In this document: positions 24,859 to 33,971 of the stretch, piece after piece
Numbering within the stretch: position 1 is the first letter of the stretch
Layout: every line of letters begins with the position of its first letter
NCBI GenBank assembly: GCA_964519345.1
Contig: CAZFKX010000023.1
Coordinates: forward strand, 67,317 to 131,316
Length of the DNA: 64,000 nt
Source: Persephonella sp964519345
Lineage (GTDB): Bacteria; Aquificota; Aquificia; Aquificales; Hydrogenothermaceae
Direction of reading: 5' to 3'
Made by a program: the position numbers and the translations under genes
Notes under the pieces: generated by a model
What the model saw: only the letters and a program-made list of their open reading frames with translations
Told to the model about the DNA's origin: nothing
The model's database searches: none

Positions 24859-25642
24859 TAATTCCGATGAGCTTTTTAAGTTTTGATCCTATATCCTTTT
24901 CCCTCATTAAAGATTCACCTATTAAAAATCCATCAATCCCATAATCTAAGAGTTCAAGTATCTCTTCATGAGTATTTATACCACTTTCAGAAACAACAAT
25001 CTCTGCACCAAGATCTTTAAGGTAAGGCGCAAGTTGTTTCGAAATATTTATATCAACTTTAAAAGTTTTTAGATCTCTATTATTGATTCCAATTATCCTG
25101 CCACCAGACTTTACAGCCTTTTTACACTCTTCCAGAGTATGAACCTCTATTAAAGGCTCCATACCAAAAGATCTACCATAACCTATAAGCTCCTCAAGTT
25201 TTTTAGCATCAAGAACCCTCGCTATAAGTAAAAATGTATCGCTCCCATAAGCAAAAGCCTCAGCTATCTGCTTTTTATCTATTATAAAATCCTTTCTTAA
25301 AACAGGAATACCAATTCCTTCTTTCTTTATACGCTCTATATACTCTATATTTCCTTTAAAGTACTCTTTATCTGTCAGAACGGATATAGCTGATGCACCA
25401 TTTTCCTGATATAATCGTGCTATTTCAACAGGATCAAAATCTTTTTTTATAATTCCTTTAGAAGGTGAAGCTTTTTTTACTTCAGCTATAATATTTATTC
25501 TTCCTTTCAGAAAAGAAGACCTGAAATCTAAAACCGGATGTTTTCTGTTCTTTATCTTCTCCTTTATAAAATCCATATACTGATCAGAGTAATTTCTAAG
25601 TTCTTCTTCCTTTGTAACAATTATTCTGTCCAGTATATCCAA
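24851..25642 (-). CDS. trpC: Indole-3-glycerol phosphate synthase
   Basis: Tryptophan pathway TIM-barrel enzyme that closes the indole ring of CdRP, 263 residues and monofunctional. It shows the N-terminal helix DILDRIIVTKEEEL, the catalytic stretch IIAEVKKASPSKG, ASAISVLTDKEYFKG, PVLRKDFIID with the catalytic Lys, INNRDLKTFKVD and VSESGI with the catalytic Glu. No other trp gene is adjacent, in line with the scattered operons of this genome. It is convergent with the phosphatase, sharing 8 bases. Confidence 0.96.
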   Translation of the reverse strand: MDILDRIIVTKEEELRNYSDQYMDFIKEKIKNRKHPVLDFRSSFLKGRINIIAEVKKASPSKGIIKKDFDPVEIARLYQENGASAISVLTDKEYFKGNIEYIERIKKEGIGIPVLRKDFIIDKKQIAEAFAYGSDTFLLIARVLDAKKLEELIGYGRSFGMEPLIEVHTLEECKKAVKSGGRIIGINNRDLKTFKVDINISKQLAPYLKDLGAEIVVSESGINTHEEILELLDYGIDGFLIGESLMREKDIGSKLKKLIGIIT

Positions 25643-25756
25643 TCCAAACTCCTTTTTAAATTTTATTTTATCATAAGCTAATATTGGTCATTTTCTGTGG
25701 ATAGCAATTCAAATAAACTTATATTACCTTTAATAAAACCTTAAATGGAGGTTTAA

Positions 25757-26989
25757 ATGAGAAAAAAACCTGAGATACTTGCTCCTGTAGGACATTATGA
25801 AGGTCTTTCTGCCGTTATAAAAGCAGGAGCTGACGCTGTATATATGGGTGTTGGAAAGATAAATCAGAGAGCGTTAAAAAACAATTTTAATATTGATGAT
25901 GTAAAAGAAATAAGAAAAATCACACATGATGCAGGTGTAAGACAGTATATTGTATTAAACTCTATCGTGTTTGAAGATGATCTTCCATATATAGAAGAAA
26001 CCCTTGATCAGCTTAAAGATATTGGAGTCGATGCTGTTATAGGCTGGGATATGTCTGTTATATCAATGTCTATATCAAAAGGAATTGAAACACATCTTTC
26101 AACTATGGCCTCTGTCTCAAACTCCGAGGCTGCAAGATTTTATGAGAAACTCGGCATTAAAAGAATAGTTCCTGCAAGAGAGGTTAAATTAAAAGGGCTT
26201 TTAGAAATAAAAAATAAGACTAACCTGGAGATAGAGATATTTATACACGGTGCCATGTGTATGGCTGTATCTGGAAGGTGTTTTCTTTCACATGATGTTT
26301 TTGAAAAATCTGGAAATAGAGGTGAATGCTATCAGGTATGCAGACATGAGTATGATGTTAAGATAGTTTCAAAAAATACAGGAACAGAGTTTTTTCTTGG
26401 TTCAGACTATGTGCTTTCAGCAAGAGATCTTGTAACTATAAATTTTGTTGACAAGCTCATCTGGGCTGACAGTTGGAAGATCGAAGGAAGAAATAAAAAT
26501 GCAGATTATGCATATATGGTAACAAAAGCCTACAGGGAAGCAAGGGACAGAATATTAAACGGTGAGTGGGACGAGAAGGGATGGAAAGATCTCTGGGATA
26601 TGCTTGAAAGAGTTTATCATAGAGAATGGGATACCGGCTTTTACTTTGGAGAAGGTCTATTTGGTTTAAATAAATCTATAGCAAAAGAACAAAAACTCTT
26701 TGTAGGGGAGATATTAAAGTTTTATCCCAAGATAAGTGTGGCGGAAGTTAGAGTAATTGATAATCCAATTTCTGTGGGGGATACAATACATATCATCGGC
26801 AAAAAAACAGGTGTTGTAAGACAGAAAGTAACTTCCATGCAGATAGAGAGAAGAGATATTAAAAAAGCAGAGAGGGGAACTGTTGTTGGACTTAAAACTG
26901 TAGAGAAGGTCAGACCGGGAGATAAAGTTTATCTAATGAAAGAGATAAATTTTGCCGATACTAATATAAATTCAGTCAAAAAAATATAG
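25757..26989 (+). CDS. U32 family protein, TrhP/YegQ-like
   Basis: Peptidase U32 family member, 410 residues. Many of these are now known to be radical-free hydroxylases or tRNA/rRNA modification proteins rather than proteases. It opens with PEILAPVGHYEGLSAVIKAGADAVYMG and carries the four-cysteine cluster region MCMAVSGRCFLS...GNRGECYQVCRHEY that probably binds a [4Fe-4S] centre. The C-terminal beta-barrel (KTGVVRQKVTSM) is the U32 C domain. A GGAGG site precedes the ATG. 5-Hydroxyuridine formation in tRNA (TrhP) is the best guess. The diguanylate cyclase follows after 28 bases. Confidence 0.85.
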   Translation: MRKKPEILAPVGHYEGLSAVIKAGADAVYMGVGKINQRALKNNFNIDDVKEIRKITHDAGVRQYIVLNSIVFEDDLPYIEETLDQLKDIGVDAVIGWDMSVISMSISKGIETHLSTMASVSNSEAARFYEKLGIKRIVPAREVKLKGLLEIKNKTNLEIEIFIHGAMCMAVSGRCFLSHDVFEKSGNRGECYQVCRHEYDVKIVSKNTGTEFFLGSDYVLSARDLVTINFVDKLIWADSWKIEGRNKNADYAYMVTKAYREARDRILNGEWDEKGWKDLWDMLERVYHREWDTGFYFGEGLFGLNKSIAKEQKLFVGEILKFYPKISVAEVRVIDNPISVGDTIHIIGKKTGVVRQKVTSMQIERRDIKKAERGTVVGLKTVEKVRPGDKVYLMKEINFADTNINSVKKI

Positions 26990-27017
26990 TATTAAAGGAG
27001 AAAACCGGGATAGATTA

Positions 27018-28091
27018 ATGGGGAAAATAACATGTAAATTCTATGAAAAACTTAGCAGTAAAAAGAGACTTTCCCATGACGAGATTAAAGTTCTTATGAA
27101 TATTGTTAGAAAAGAACTGAGTTTTCTTATTAAACATAACATTCCACCTGTTCCAAATAATTATGAAAAATGGTTTTATATATTCTGCTCCCTTGTCGAG
27201 GAAAATAAGGATCTTTCTGATCTTGAGATAATTGGACTCTACAAGGAGATTTATGAAGAAGATTATCAGATTGTTGATATAAACGGTAGTAAGGAACAGG
27301 GAGCTGAAAAAGTCTCTATAAAATTAAAAAATATAGCAGACAAGATAGACCTGACCCTTAAAGAACTTGTTCAGAATATAGATAATTATCAGGCAAATAT
27401 TGACAGTCATGCAAACTCTCTTGCCGAAAAAACAAGCGAGATGCAGATATCAGACATTAGCGCTACTGTACATCTTATTCTTGATGAACTTAAGGAGCTT
27501 AAATCACAGAACGAGTTTTTAAAAAATCAGATAAAAAAGTACCATTCTGAGATTCATCAGTTAAGAGAAGAACTGTCTCACGCCAAAACTGAAGCAACTA
27601 TGGATTTTCTTACTGGACTTGTAAACAGGAGAAGATTTGAAAGAGCTCTTGAGGATGCCATAAAAGATTATGAAAAAAGAAATTACCCTTTTTCGCTTAT
27701 ATATGTTGATATTGATAATTTCAAAGATATAAACGACAACTATGGACATAATGTTGGAGATATCGTTTTAAAAGAGATAGCCACAATTTTTAAGTTCTAT
27801 CTAAGAGCAAATACTATAATAGGAAGAATAGGTGGTGAGGAGTTTGCTATTCTCCTTCCAGGAGTTGAGATTGAAGACGCTGTCAAGATCGCAGAAAGAC
27901 TGAGAAATATAATCCAGAACAGGGAAATAAGAATAGGTCAGAATAAAGATGAGATATTAAAAGTTACAGCAAGTTTCGGCGTAACACAGGTAAAAATTGG
28001 AGATACTGTCAACAGTATTTTACACAGGGCAGATACAGCAATGTACAGAGCAAAAAAAACAGGTAAAAATAAAGTAGAAGTTGAGATTTAA
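27018..28091 (+). CDS. GGDEF-domain diguanylate cyclase
   Basis: Probable c-di-GMP synthase, 357 residues. The N-terminal 90 residues form an unassigned domain with IPPVPNNYEKWFY, seen to me as a recurring cyclase-associated helical module. A coiled coil (about 150-195) links it to a GGDEF domain beginning DFLTGLVNRRRF with active-site signature GGEEF, so catalysis is expected. The inhibitory I-site position reads RANT rather than RxxD, so product inhibition is probably lost. No membrane span is predicted. AAAGGAG lies rather far (about 17 bases) from the ATG. The 3' end shares TTAA with convergent mtnP. Confidence 0.9.
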   Translation: MGKITCKFYEKLSSKKRLSHDEIKVLMNIVRKELSFLIKHNIPPVPNNYEKWFYIFCSLVEENKDLSDLEIIGLYKEIYEEDYQIVDINGSKEQGAEKVSIKLKNIADKIDLTLKELVQNIDNYQANIDSHANSLAEKTSEMQISDISATVHLILDELKELKSQNEFLKNQIKKYHSEIHQLREELSHAKTEATMDFLTGLVNRRRFERALEDAIKDYEKRNYPFSLIYVDIDNFKDINDNYGHNVGDIVLKEIATIFKFYLRANTIIGRIGGEEFAILLPGVEIEDAVKIAERLRNIIQNREIRIGQNKDEILKVTASFGVTQVKIGDTVNSILHRADTAMYRAKKTGKNKVEVEI

Positions 28092-28930
28092 ATAGCTGCC
28101 CCTTTCAACAGATCACTGCATTTACAGTTAAACTTCTCAGGTAATTCATGTATAAAAGATAGAATTATCTCTTTTATCTGATCGTTTTTCTCATTCATCA
28201 TCTGTATAACTTCATCAGAAGTTAATCTTTCCCCAGAGATACCTGCAGCAAGGTTTGTTACAACATTTATTGAGGCAAAATGCATAGACAGTTCTCTTGC
28301 CAGAACTATTTCAGGAACAAGAGTCATTCCGACTATATCAGCACCAAGTATTGATAATGCTTTTATCTCTGCTGATGTTTCAAGTCTGGGACCTTCAGTT
28401 GCAGCATATGTTCCTTTTCTGTGATATCTGTACCCTTTTTTCTCAAGCAGATCTGAAAGTATTGATCTCATAGTTTTACAGAATGGATCTGTTACATCTA
28501 TATGCACAACACGGCTGTTTTTCAGATATTCATAAACAAGATCTTTATTTTTATCATTCTGATCGTAAATAGTGTAAATCCCTTCATAAAAAGTTACAGG
28601 TCTCACCTTTGTGAAGTCTAAAAACTGGTCTGAAAGAACAAAATCGCCTGGTTTCAGCAGAGGGTTGATTCCTCCTACAGCACTTACAGATAGAATTTTA
28701 TCTACACCTAACTTTCTGAATCCCCATATATTAGCTCTGTAATTAATAAGATGTGGGGGAAATTTGTGACCTCTTCCATGCCTTGGAAGAAAAATAACCT
28801 TTTTTCCTTTATACTCAGCAAGTATATAATTATCTGAAGGTTCTCCATAGGGTGTGGATATAGATATTTCTTCTACTATCTTGATATCATCAACCTGATA
28901 AAGACCACTTCCTCCTATGATACCTAACAT
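28088..28930 (-). CDS. mtnP: S-methyl-5'-thioadenosine phosphorylase
   Basis: Methionine/purine salvage enzyme that phosphorolyses methylthioadenosine to adenine and methylthioribose 1-phosphate, 280 residues. Family motifs are IIGGSGLY at the N-terminus, FLPRHGRGHKFPPHLINYRANIW, SAVGGINPLLKPGDFVLSDQFLDFT, TYAATEGPRLETSAEI and DIVGMTLVPEIVLARELSMHFASI. The sequence fits MTAP better than purine nucleoside phosphorylase, although hypoxanthine/guanosine activity is a known alternative. Its stop and that of the cyclase gene use the same TTAA palindrome. Confidence 0.93.
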   Translation of the reverse strand: MLGIIGGSGLYQVDDIKIVEEISISTPYGEPSDNYILAEYKGKKVIFLPRHGRGHKFPPHLINYRANIWGFRKLGVDKILSVSAVGGINPLLKPGDFVLSDQFLDFTKVRPVTFYEGIYTIYDQNDKNKDLVYEYLKNSRVVHIDVTDPFCKTMRSILSDLLEKKGYRYHRKGTYAATEGPRLETSAEIKALSILGADIVGMTLVPEIVLARELSMHFASINVVTNLAAGISGERLTSDEVIQMMNEKNDQIKEIILSFIHELPEKFNCKCSDLLKGAAI

Positions 28931-29024
28931 GCCTTACCTCTTAAAATTTATAGAGTGTATATTTTAACAGTTATAATTTTGCCTTGCATATATTTAAGAT
29001 CTATATTTGATATAGGAGATATAT

Positions 29025-29369
29025 ATGAAATGGACAAAACATGCACTGCTTATAATACCGGTGATATTTTCATTTGTTTTAATATATCTTGTAACATTTA
29101 TAATTCTCAATCCTGTACTAAAAGAGGATAAGAGGAAATTACCAGTAGATTTAAATAAAGAGGAGATTATTAAAGATGTAGAAAAAACCCTAATTTCAGA
29201 AAATATAGACAAAAAAATACCCCCTAAAAAACATAAAAAAATAGAAAATTCAGATAAAGAAGCTGAGGAATTTGTAAATCTAATCATAAAGGAAGCTGTT
29301 GAGGAGTTTCACAACAAAAAAGAAAAAAAAGAAAAAGACATACTGGATAAAATAAAAGACTTATTCTAA
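29025..29369 (+). CDS. Membrane-anchored Lys/Glu-rich protein, unknown
   Basis: A 114-residue protein that I do not recognise. A strong N-terminal membrane span (about 7-29, ALLIIPVIFSFVLIYLVTFIIL) is followed by a highly charged, helix-prone region rich in Lys and Glu, ending DKIKDLF. The layout resembles small membrane-tethered coiled-coil proteins, but no family motif is visible. TATAGGAGATATAT precedes the ATG. It stands alone between divergent mtnP and a convergent small membrane protein, sharing 4 bases of overlap with the latter. Confidence 0.6.
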   Translation: MKWTKHALLIIPVIFSFVLIYLVTFIILNPVLKEDKRKLPVDLNKEEIIKDVEKTLISENIDKKIPPKKHKKIENSDKEAEEFVNLIIKEAVEEFHNKKEKKEKDILDKIKDLF

Positions 29370-29569
29370 TCAAACTTATCTGGTAGTCTATAAAAGTTCT
29401 CCTTTTCTATCTCTTTCTTAATTTTGTATTTCATATAAAGATAGTAAGGAAGTGTAATGAGTATAAGCACAGCAACAGCTATAAACAGGAAAAAGGATAT
29501 AAACAAGGAAAAAGAGAGAACTGTAATAACAAGTATAAAAAGCCATATCTTAGTAATTATTTTATCCAT
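29366..29569 (-). CDS. Small two-span membrane protein, unknown
   Basis: A 67-residue, very hydrophobic protein. Residues about 5-45 can form two closely spaced membrane segments, and the C-terminal 22 residues are charged (KYKIKKEIEKENFYRLPDKFD). I do not recognise it. It starts 5 bases after the HAD phosphatase gene on the same strand, which suggests co-transcription, and ends sharing 4 bases with the convergent membrane protein. A composition artefact is possible, but the tight spacing favours a real gene. Confidence 0.55.
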   Translation of the reverse strand: MDKIITKIWLFILVITVLSFSLFISFFLFIAVAVLILITLPYYLYMKYKIKKEIEKENFYRLPDKFD

Positions 29570-29574
29570 TAAAC

Positions 29575-30330
29575 TTAAATATAATCAGTAATTTGATTTA
29601 TGCTATCTAAAATAAGATCTGGTTTAATACCTTTTTTTAAGTCCTCCTCTCTAAACTTACCAGTTCTAACAAGAATACCCTTAAGCCCTGCATCCATACC
29701 CCCTTTAACATCAGCTTCTATATCGTCTCCTACAACGGCAACCTCTTCTGGTTTAAGTCCCATTTTCCTCACACTAAGAAGGAAAAAATCCTTTGAAGGT
29801 TTTCCAATAACTATAGCTTTTTTACCTGTTGCATACTCAAGACCAACAATAAAAGGTCCACAATCAAGCGAAAGCCTTCCGTCTCTATCCATAAAATATT
29901 TGTTTTTAGCCGCTGCTATAATATCCGCCCCTTCTATTATGTATCTGAAAGCTTCATTCATATTTTTATAACCGAAATTTTCCCTTGCATCTCCTATTAC
30001 AACATAATTTACAGGCTTATCTGGTATATCTCTGAACTCCTCTTTAGCAGTATCGGTCAATAAAAGATATGCACCCCCTCCTTTTTCCTTAATAAACTGT
30101 TTTGTTGCTTCAAGAGCTGAAAATATCTCATCCTCTTTAAGTTCAAAACCCATAGCTAAAAGCTTTTTATAAACTAAACTTTTAGGTTTTGTTGTTGTAT
30201 TGGTTATAAATACAACCTTAAATTTATCTCTCAGGATTTTTAATGTTTCCTGAGTTCCTTTTATAGGTTTATCCACTACATAAAGAACTCCATCAAGATC
30301 GATAAGCAGTCCTTTAATACTTTTCAACAT
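29575..30330 (-). CDS. HAD superfamily IIA (NagD-like) phosphatase
   Basis: Cytoplasmic HAD hydrolase of subfamily IIA, 251 residues. The nucleophile motif is LLIDLDGVLY, motif II is FITNTTTKP, motif III includes the Lys of AIVIGKPSKDFF, and motif IV is VAVVGDDIEADVKGGMDAGLKGILVRTGKF. This is the NagD/4-nitrophenylphosphatase/phosphoglycolate-type architecture with a C2 cap. Substrates are typically small phosphometabolites. I choose ATG 30330; a GTG directly upstream is also in frame. It follows the PAS protein gene by 9 bases. Confidence 0.9.
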   Translation of the reverse strand: MLKSIKGLLIDLDGVLYVVDKPIKGTQETLKILRDKFKVVFITNTTTKPKSLVYKKLLAMGFELKEDEIFSALEATKQFIKEKGGGAYLLLTDTAKEEFRDIPDKPVNYVVIGDARENFGYKNMNEAFRYIIEGADIIAAAKNKYFMDRDGRLSLDCGPFIVGLEYATGKKAIVIGKPSKDFFLLSVRKMGLKPEEVAVVGDDIEADVKGGMDAGLKGILVRTGKFREEDLKKGIKPDLILDSINQITDYI

Positions 30331-30339
30331 CACAACATC

Positions 30340-31728
30340 CTAATTTATTATCCTGTTAAGATCAGATTTTATCTCTTCAAGATTGAATATAATTTTTCTT
30401 ATATTATGTTTTATTTTTAATTCATCATCAAATACATTCTTCAACGGTTCCTCCAGTGCCGTTATGTTTTCCTTTGTTTGATTGACTAACTTTCTAACAT
30501 AGGTAAATATTATTGAAAAATTTGTTCCTTCCATATGGCCCGACTCTATAAGGCCTCTAAAATACATGGCTTCGAGCTCTTCAATCAGGAGTTTAAGCTT
30601 TTTTAATCTTTTGTTAAGATCTTCAAGGGAGTTTATGCTGGTACTTACAAGATCTGAAAGCTTATTAAAATACTCATAGGACGAAGATATAAGGTAAAAG
30701 AAGTTTGTAACATCTTTCTTTAGAACACTAAATATATCCTCTTCCAGACCTGATTTGACAAGGGAGCTGAGAAAATTTGCAAACATTATTATCTCAAGCT
30801 TTGAAAGACTTAATGTAAAAACTATATTTTTTATATCATCTGTGTTTTTATCAATCAGAACTTTCATCTGTTTGATTATCTTACTTTCTTCTTCTGAATT
30901 TTTTCTCATCTCAGCTGAAATAACAGAAAAAACAGCCCCTTTACTTCCAAGTCTAAGAGACTCAACTGATGAGTTTAATGCTGTAAGTCTAATCTCATCT
31001 GTAACCCTGTATATACTTTCAGATTTTTCTGAGAAAAGAAGTCTCAACTTTTCAAAGTTAGATATTGATATAAACAGGTCTTCTATGAGTTTATAAAGAT
31101 GCCTTGATTTTGAGATAATATCATTAAAGTAAGAAGCATTTTCCTTTGATAGATATCTGGATACTGATGGGATTTCTATCTTTAATACTGAAGACTTGTC
31201 TTTCAACTCAGCCGTAAGTATATCCTTCATAAAATCATCATAGCTTTCATAACCCAAAGTTTTTAAGATTTCAATAAGGGCTTTAAAAGAAGCTTCCATC
31301 CCTTCATTTTTTTCTATCTCTAAAAGATCAGCATACACCTTAGGAATCAGTTTAAAATATTCCGTTGTAGGTTTTATTCTTATTGAGATATACTCTCTTA
31401 TATTTCCTGATTCATCTTTTACTGGCATTACTGTTGCAAGAACCCAATAATAACTCCCATCCTTTGCCATATTTTTTACATAGGCTACGATAGGCTTTCC
31501 AGACTGGATATAATCCCATAAAAGTTTAAAAACAATCCTGGGCATATCTGGATGTCTTATTATATTGTGTGGACTTCCTATTAACTCCTCCATTGAATAT
31601 TTACTTATTCTCTGAAAAACATCATTTCCAGAAATTATTATCCCTTTAAGATCAGTACTTGAAAAGAATATCTCCTCAGGTTTAAATTCAGATTCCTTAT
31701 TAATAGGTTTTGGTCTGCTTCTACCCAT
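30340..31728 (-). CDS. Soluble PAS-domain protein with degenerate chemoreceptor signalling tip
   Basis: A 462-residue protein without membrane spans. Residues about 17-125 form an Aer-type PAS domain (NIIRHPDMPRIVFKLLWDYIQSGKPIVAYVKN and a KDGSYYWVLATVMPV strand), the class that binds FAD or heme for redox/oxygen sensing. The rest is long helices. Near 245-275 is a stretch resembling the methyl-accepting chemotaxis protein hairpin tip, with ALNSSVESLRLGSKGAVFSV where receptors have ALNAAVEAARAGEAGKGFAV, but key Ala/Glu positions are changed. So it looks like a diverged cytoplasmic chemoreceptor or CZB-like signalling protein. Its partner is unknown. HAD phosphatase follows by 9 bases. Confidence 0.78.
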   Translation of the reverse strand: MGRSRPKPINKESEFKPEEIFFSSTDLKGIIISGNDVFQRISKYSMEELIGSPHNIIRHPDMPRIVFKLLWDYIQSGKPIVAYVKNMAKDGSYYWVLATVMPVKDESGNIREYISIRIKPTTEYFKLIPKVYADLLEIEKNEGMEASFKALIEILKTLGYESYDDFMKDILTAELKDKSSVLKIEIPSVSRYLSKENASYFNDIISKSRHLYKLIEDLFISISNFEKLRLLFSEKSESIYRVTDEIRLTALNSSVESLRLGSKGAVFSVISAEMRKNSEEESKIIKQMKVLIDKNTDDIKNIVFTLSLSKLEIIMFANFLSSLVKSGLEEDIFSVLKKDVTNFFYLISSSYEYFNKLSDLVSTSINSLEDLNKRLKKLKLLIEELEAMYFRGLIESGHMEGTNFSIIFTYVRKLVNQTKENITALEEPLKNVFDDELKIKHNIRKIIFNLEEIKSDLNRIIN

Positions 31729-31788
31729 CTTTTTTATCCTTTTTATTGATTTATATCAAGTTCGGTTTTAACAATAAAATATTTATAC

Positions 31789-33525
31789 TTATAAATATTT
31801 TTTAATATTTTGAGCTACTTTCTCAGGTATTCCTAACTTTTTTAGTTCTTCTATAGAAGCCTGAGCTATTCTATCTATAGTTTTATAAGTTCTATAAAGT
31901 ATCTCTTTCCTCTTTTTACCGACGCCTTCTATTCTGTCAAGGAGATCCCTTAATGTTTCCCTCTCCCTTAGCTTTCTATTATACGATAGTGCAAACCTGT
32001 GTGCCTCATCTCTTATAGATGTAAAAAGCTTTAAAAGTGGCTGATAATCATACAGACAAACCTTCTTGTCATCATCAGTATAAAGTACTTCTTCCTTTTT
32101 GGATAATGAAAAGATTCTCAAATTTTCAATTTTTAGGGCATCTCTAACTATTATTCCCTGTTTCAGATGGCCTTTTCCCCCATCTATAAGAACAAGTTCT
32201 GGCGGTTTATCCATATTTTTGTATCTCTTGAATCTTCTATATAAAAGTTCCCTTAATGAACTGTAATCATCAAGACCTTCAACAGTTTTTATTCTGAATC
32301 TTCTGTACTCTCTTTTCCTCATTTTTCCTTTTTCCCATACAACAGCTGAACCAACTGTAAAATCTCCAAAAAGCGTTGATATATCAAAACCTTCTATCCT
32401 TTCAGGTAGCTCAAAACCAAACACACTTTTAAAGATCTTTTCCATTTCTGAAAGATCTATACTTCCCATATTCCTTTCAATGAAAGCTTTTATCTGATCC
32501 GGTATTTCAAACAAAAGTTTGACATCGCTTCCTTTTTTTTCAGAAAGCCATCTCTTTAAATTCTGATAGTCTGAAAAATATCTACTTGATATAACTTTTT
32601 CCGGGATAAAATTTCCCTTACTGTAATAATTCGATATTAAAGAAATCTCAAAATTCTCCAGTCCTTCTTCCTTCAGCTCCAAATTTTCCTTACCTACTAT
32701 TCTCTTTCCCCTTATAATAATCAGATAGACCTCCGTTTCTGAAAAATAAAATATATCAGCCTCATCAACAGGAATTCCAAGAACTTCTTGTTTTGATATA
32801 AGGTTCTCCATAGCGAGTATCTGATCTCTTACAACTGCAGCTTTCTCAAAATTCATCTTTTTTTTATACCCTTCAAGTCTGTCATAAAGTCTGTATATAA
32901 ATTTTTTTACGTCACCAGATAGAAAAGCCTTTGCAGCTTTTACATCAAAGTTATAATCCTTTTTTGATATCTTGCCAACACATGGTGCAGAACATAGCCC
33001 AAGATGATAGTCAAAACACACAATATCTCTTTTTTGTAAAGGATCGCAGGTTCTCAACCTAAATAATTTATGAATTAAATCTTTCACAGCTCTCGCTGTC
33101 CTTGCAGGAAGAAAAGGTCCAAAATATTCTCCATTTACTTCACCAAACTTTCTACTTATAACAACCGTTGGATATTCATCATCAGTTATAACAAGCATAG
33201 GATAGCCTGAACCTGATTTGAGTCTTACATTGTATTTTGGTTTATACTGTTTTATCAGTTCATTCTCAAGAACAAAAGCCTCATAATCTGATTTTGTTAA
33301 TATCCATTCTACCTTTTCACTCTCATCAATTATCTTTTTTTCCTTTGGGTCTATTCTGTACTGATTAAGATGGCTTTTAAGTCTATTTTTTATATTTTTT
33401 GCTTTTCCAATATAGATATACTCACCCTTTTTTCCTTTAAACAGATAAACACCTGATGAATCTGGAGCTTTGTTTATAGCTTCTCTAAGATCATTCATAT
33501 CCTTATAAAGAACAACAACCTTCAT
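31789..33525 (-). CDS. uvrC: Excinuclease ABC subunit C
   Basis: Nuclease subunit of nucleotide excision repair, making the 3' and 5' incisions around UvrAB-bound damage. The 578 residues contain the GIY-YIG domain (DSSGVYLFKGKKGEYIYIGKAKNIKNRLKSH), a UVR helix pair (KKMNFEKAAVVRDQI), the RNase H-like 5' nuclease (EGFDISTLFGDFTVGSAVVWEKGKMRKREYRRF and LVLIDGGKGHL) and C-terminal helix-hairpin-helix. The stated start overlaps the redoxin-like gene by 23 bases and has no clear ribosome site. ATG 33495 is an alternative. Confidence 0.96.
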   Translation of the reverse strand: MKVVVLYKDMNDLREAINKAPDSSGVYLFKGKKGEYIYIGKAKNIKNRLKSHLNQYRIDPKEKKIIDESEKVEWILTKSDYEAFVLENELIKQYKPKYNVRLKSGSGYPMLVITDDEYPTVVISRKFGEVNGEYFGPFLPARTARAVKDLIHKLFRLRTCDPLQKRDIVCFDYHLGLCSAPCVGKISKKDYNFDVKAAKAFLSGDVKKFIYRLYDRLEGYKKKMNFEKAAVVRDQILAMENLISKQEVLGIPVDEADIFYFSETEVYLIIIRGKRIVGKENLELKEEGLENFEISLISNYYSKGNFIPEKVISSRYFSDYQNLKRWLSEKKGSDVKLLFEIPDQIKAFIERNMGSIDLSEMEKIFKSVFGFELPERIEGFDISTLFGDFTVGSAVVWEKGKMRKREYRRFRIKTVEGLDDYSSLRELLYRRFKRYKNMDKPPELVLIDGGKGHLKQGIIVRDALKIENLRIFSLSKKEEVLYTDDDKKVCLYDYQPLLKLFTSIRDEAHRFALSYNRKLRERETLRDLLDRIEGVGKKRKEILYRTYKTIDRIAQASIEELKKLGIPEKVAQNIKKYL

Positions 33526-33856
33526 CTTCAGAGAAGGATATTATACTCATTATATCCTGAAAAGAAGGAACTTTATCACTTATATACTGAATAGTACCGT
33601 ATTTATCTATAATAACAATGAAATCCTTATCTGGATCAATTCCTATCTTTTCACAGAACTCCTCCGTTAAAAGCTGGACATAATCTATAAGTTTTATATT
33701 GGCCTTTTCAAACTCATCAAGTTTATCTTCAAGATTATCATTCTCTGCCCTATATAAAACTACATGGTATTTCTGTTTCAGATCATACAGATTTCTGCCT
33801 TTAATACCATCAAGAAACTCAAAGTAGGGTGCCTGCTCACCTATTTTGACAGTCAT
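33503..33856 (-). CDS. Redoxin-like protein lacking the peroxidatic cysteine
   Basis: A 117-residue thioredoxin-fold protein similar in order to AhpC/TSA peroxiredoxins: VKIGEQAPYFEFLDG at the start, a strand/helix KYHVVLYRA where the Pro-x3-Thr-x2-Cys active site should be, and a D-K-Y-G-T-I-QYI strand near the end. The catalytic Cys and its surrounding residues are absent. The only cysteines are one mid-chain and a Cys-Cys pair four residues from the C-terminus. It may be a structural or regulatory relative. It precedes and overlaps uvrC by 23 bases. Confidence 0.65.
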   Translation of the reverse strand: MTVKIGEQAPYFEFLDGIKGRNLYDLKQKYHVVLYRAENDNLEDKLDEFEKANIKLIDYVQLLTEEFCEKIGIDPDKDFIVIIDKYGTIQYISDKVPSFQDIMSIISFSEDEGCCSL

Positions 33857-33971
33857 TAATTTCCCCCTTTGCTGTTTGAATAAAAGCCATATAAATATAT
33901 ATTGTTTTCAATTAATTATCAAACTTATATGTTAGAATTATAGAATTTTAAAAAAGAAAAAGGAGAATTTT

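Noticed and set aside
25695..25703. DnaA-box-like TGTGGATAG between trpC and the U32 gene
   Set aside because: Single copy with one mismatch, not near dnaA, and no AT-rich unwinding tract beside it.
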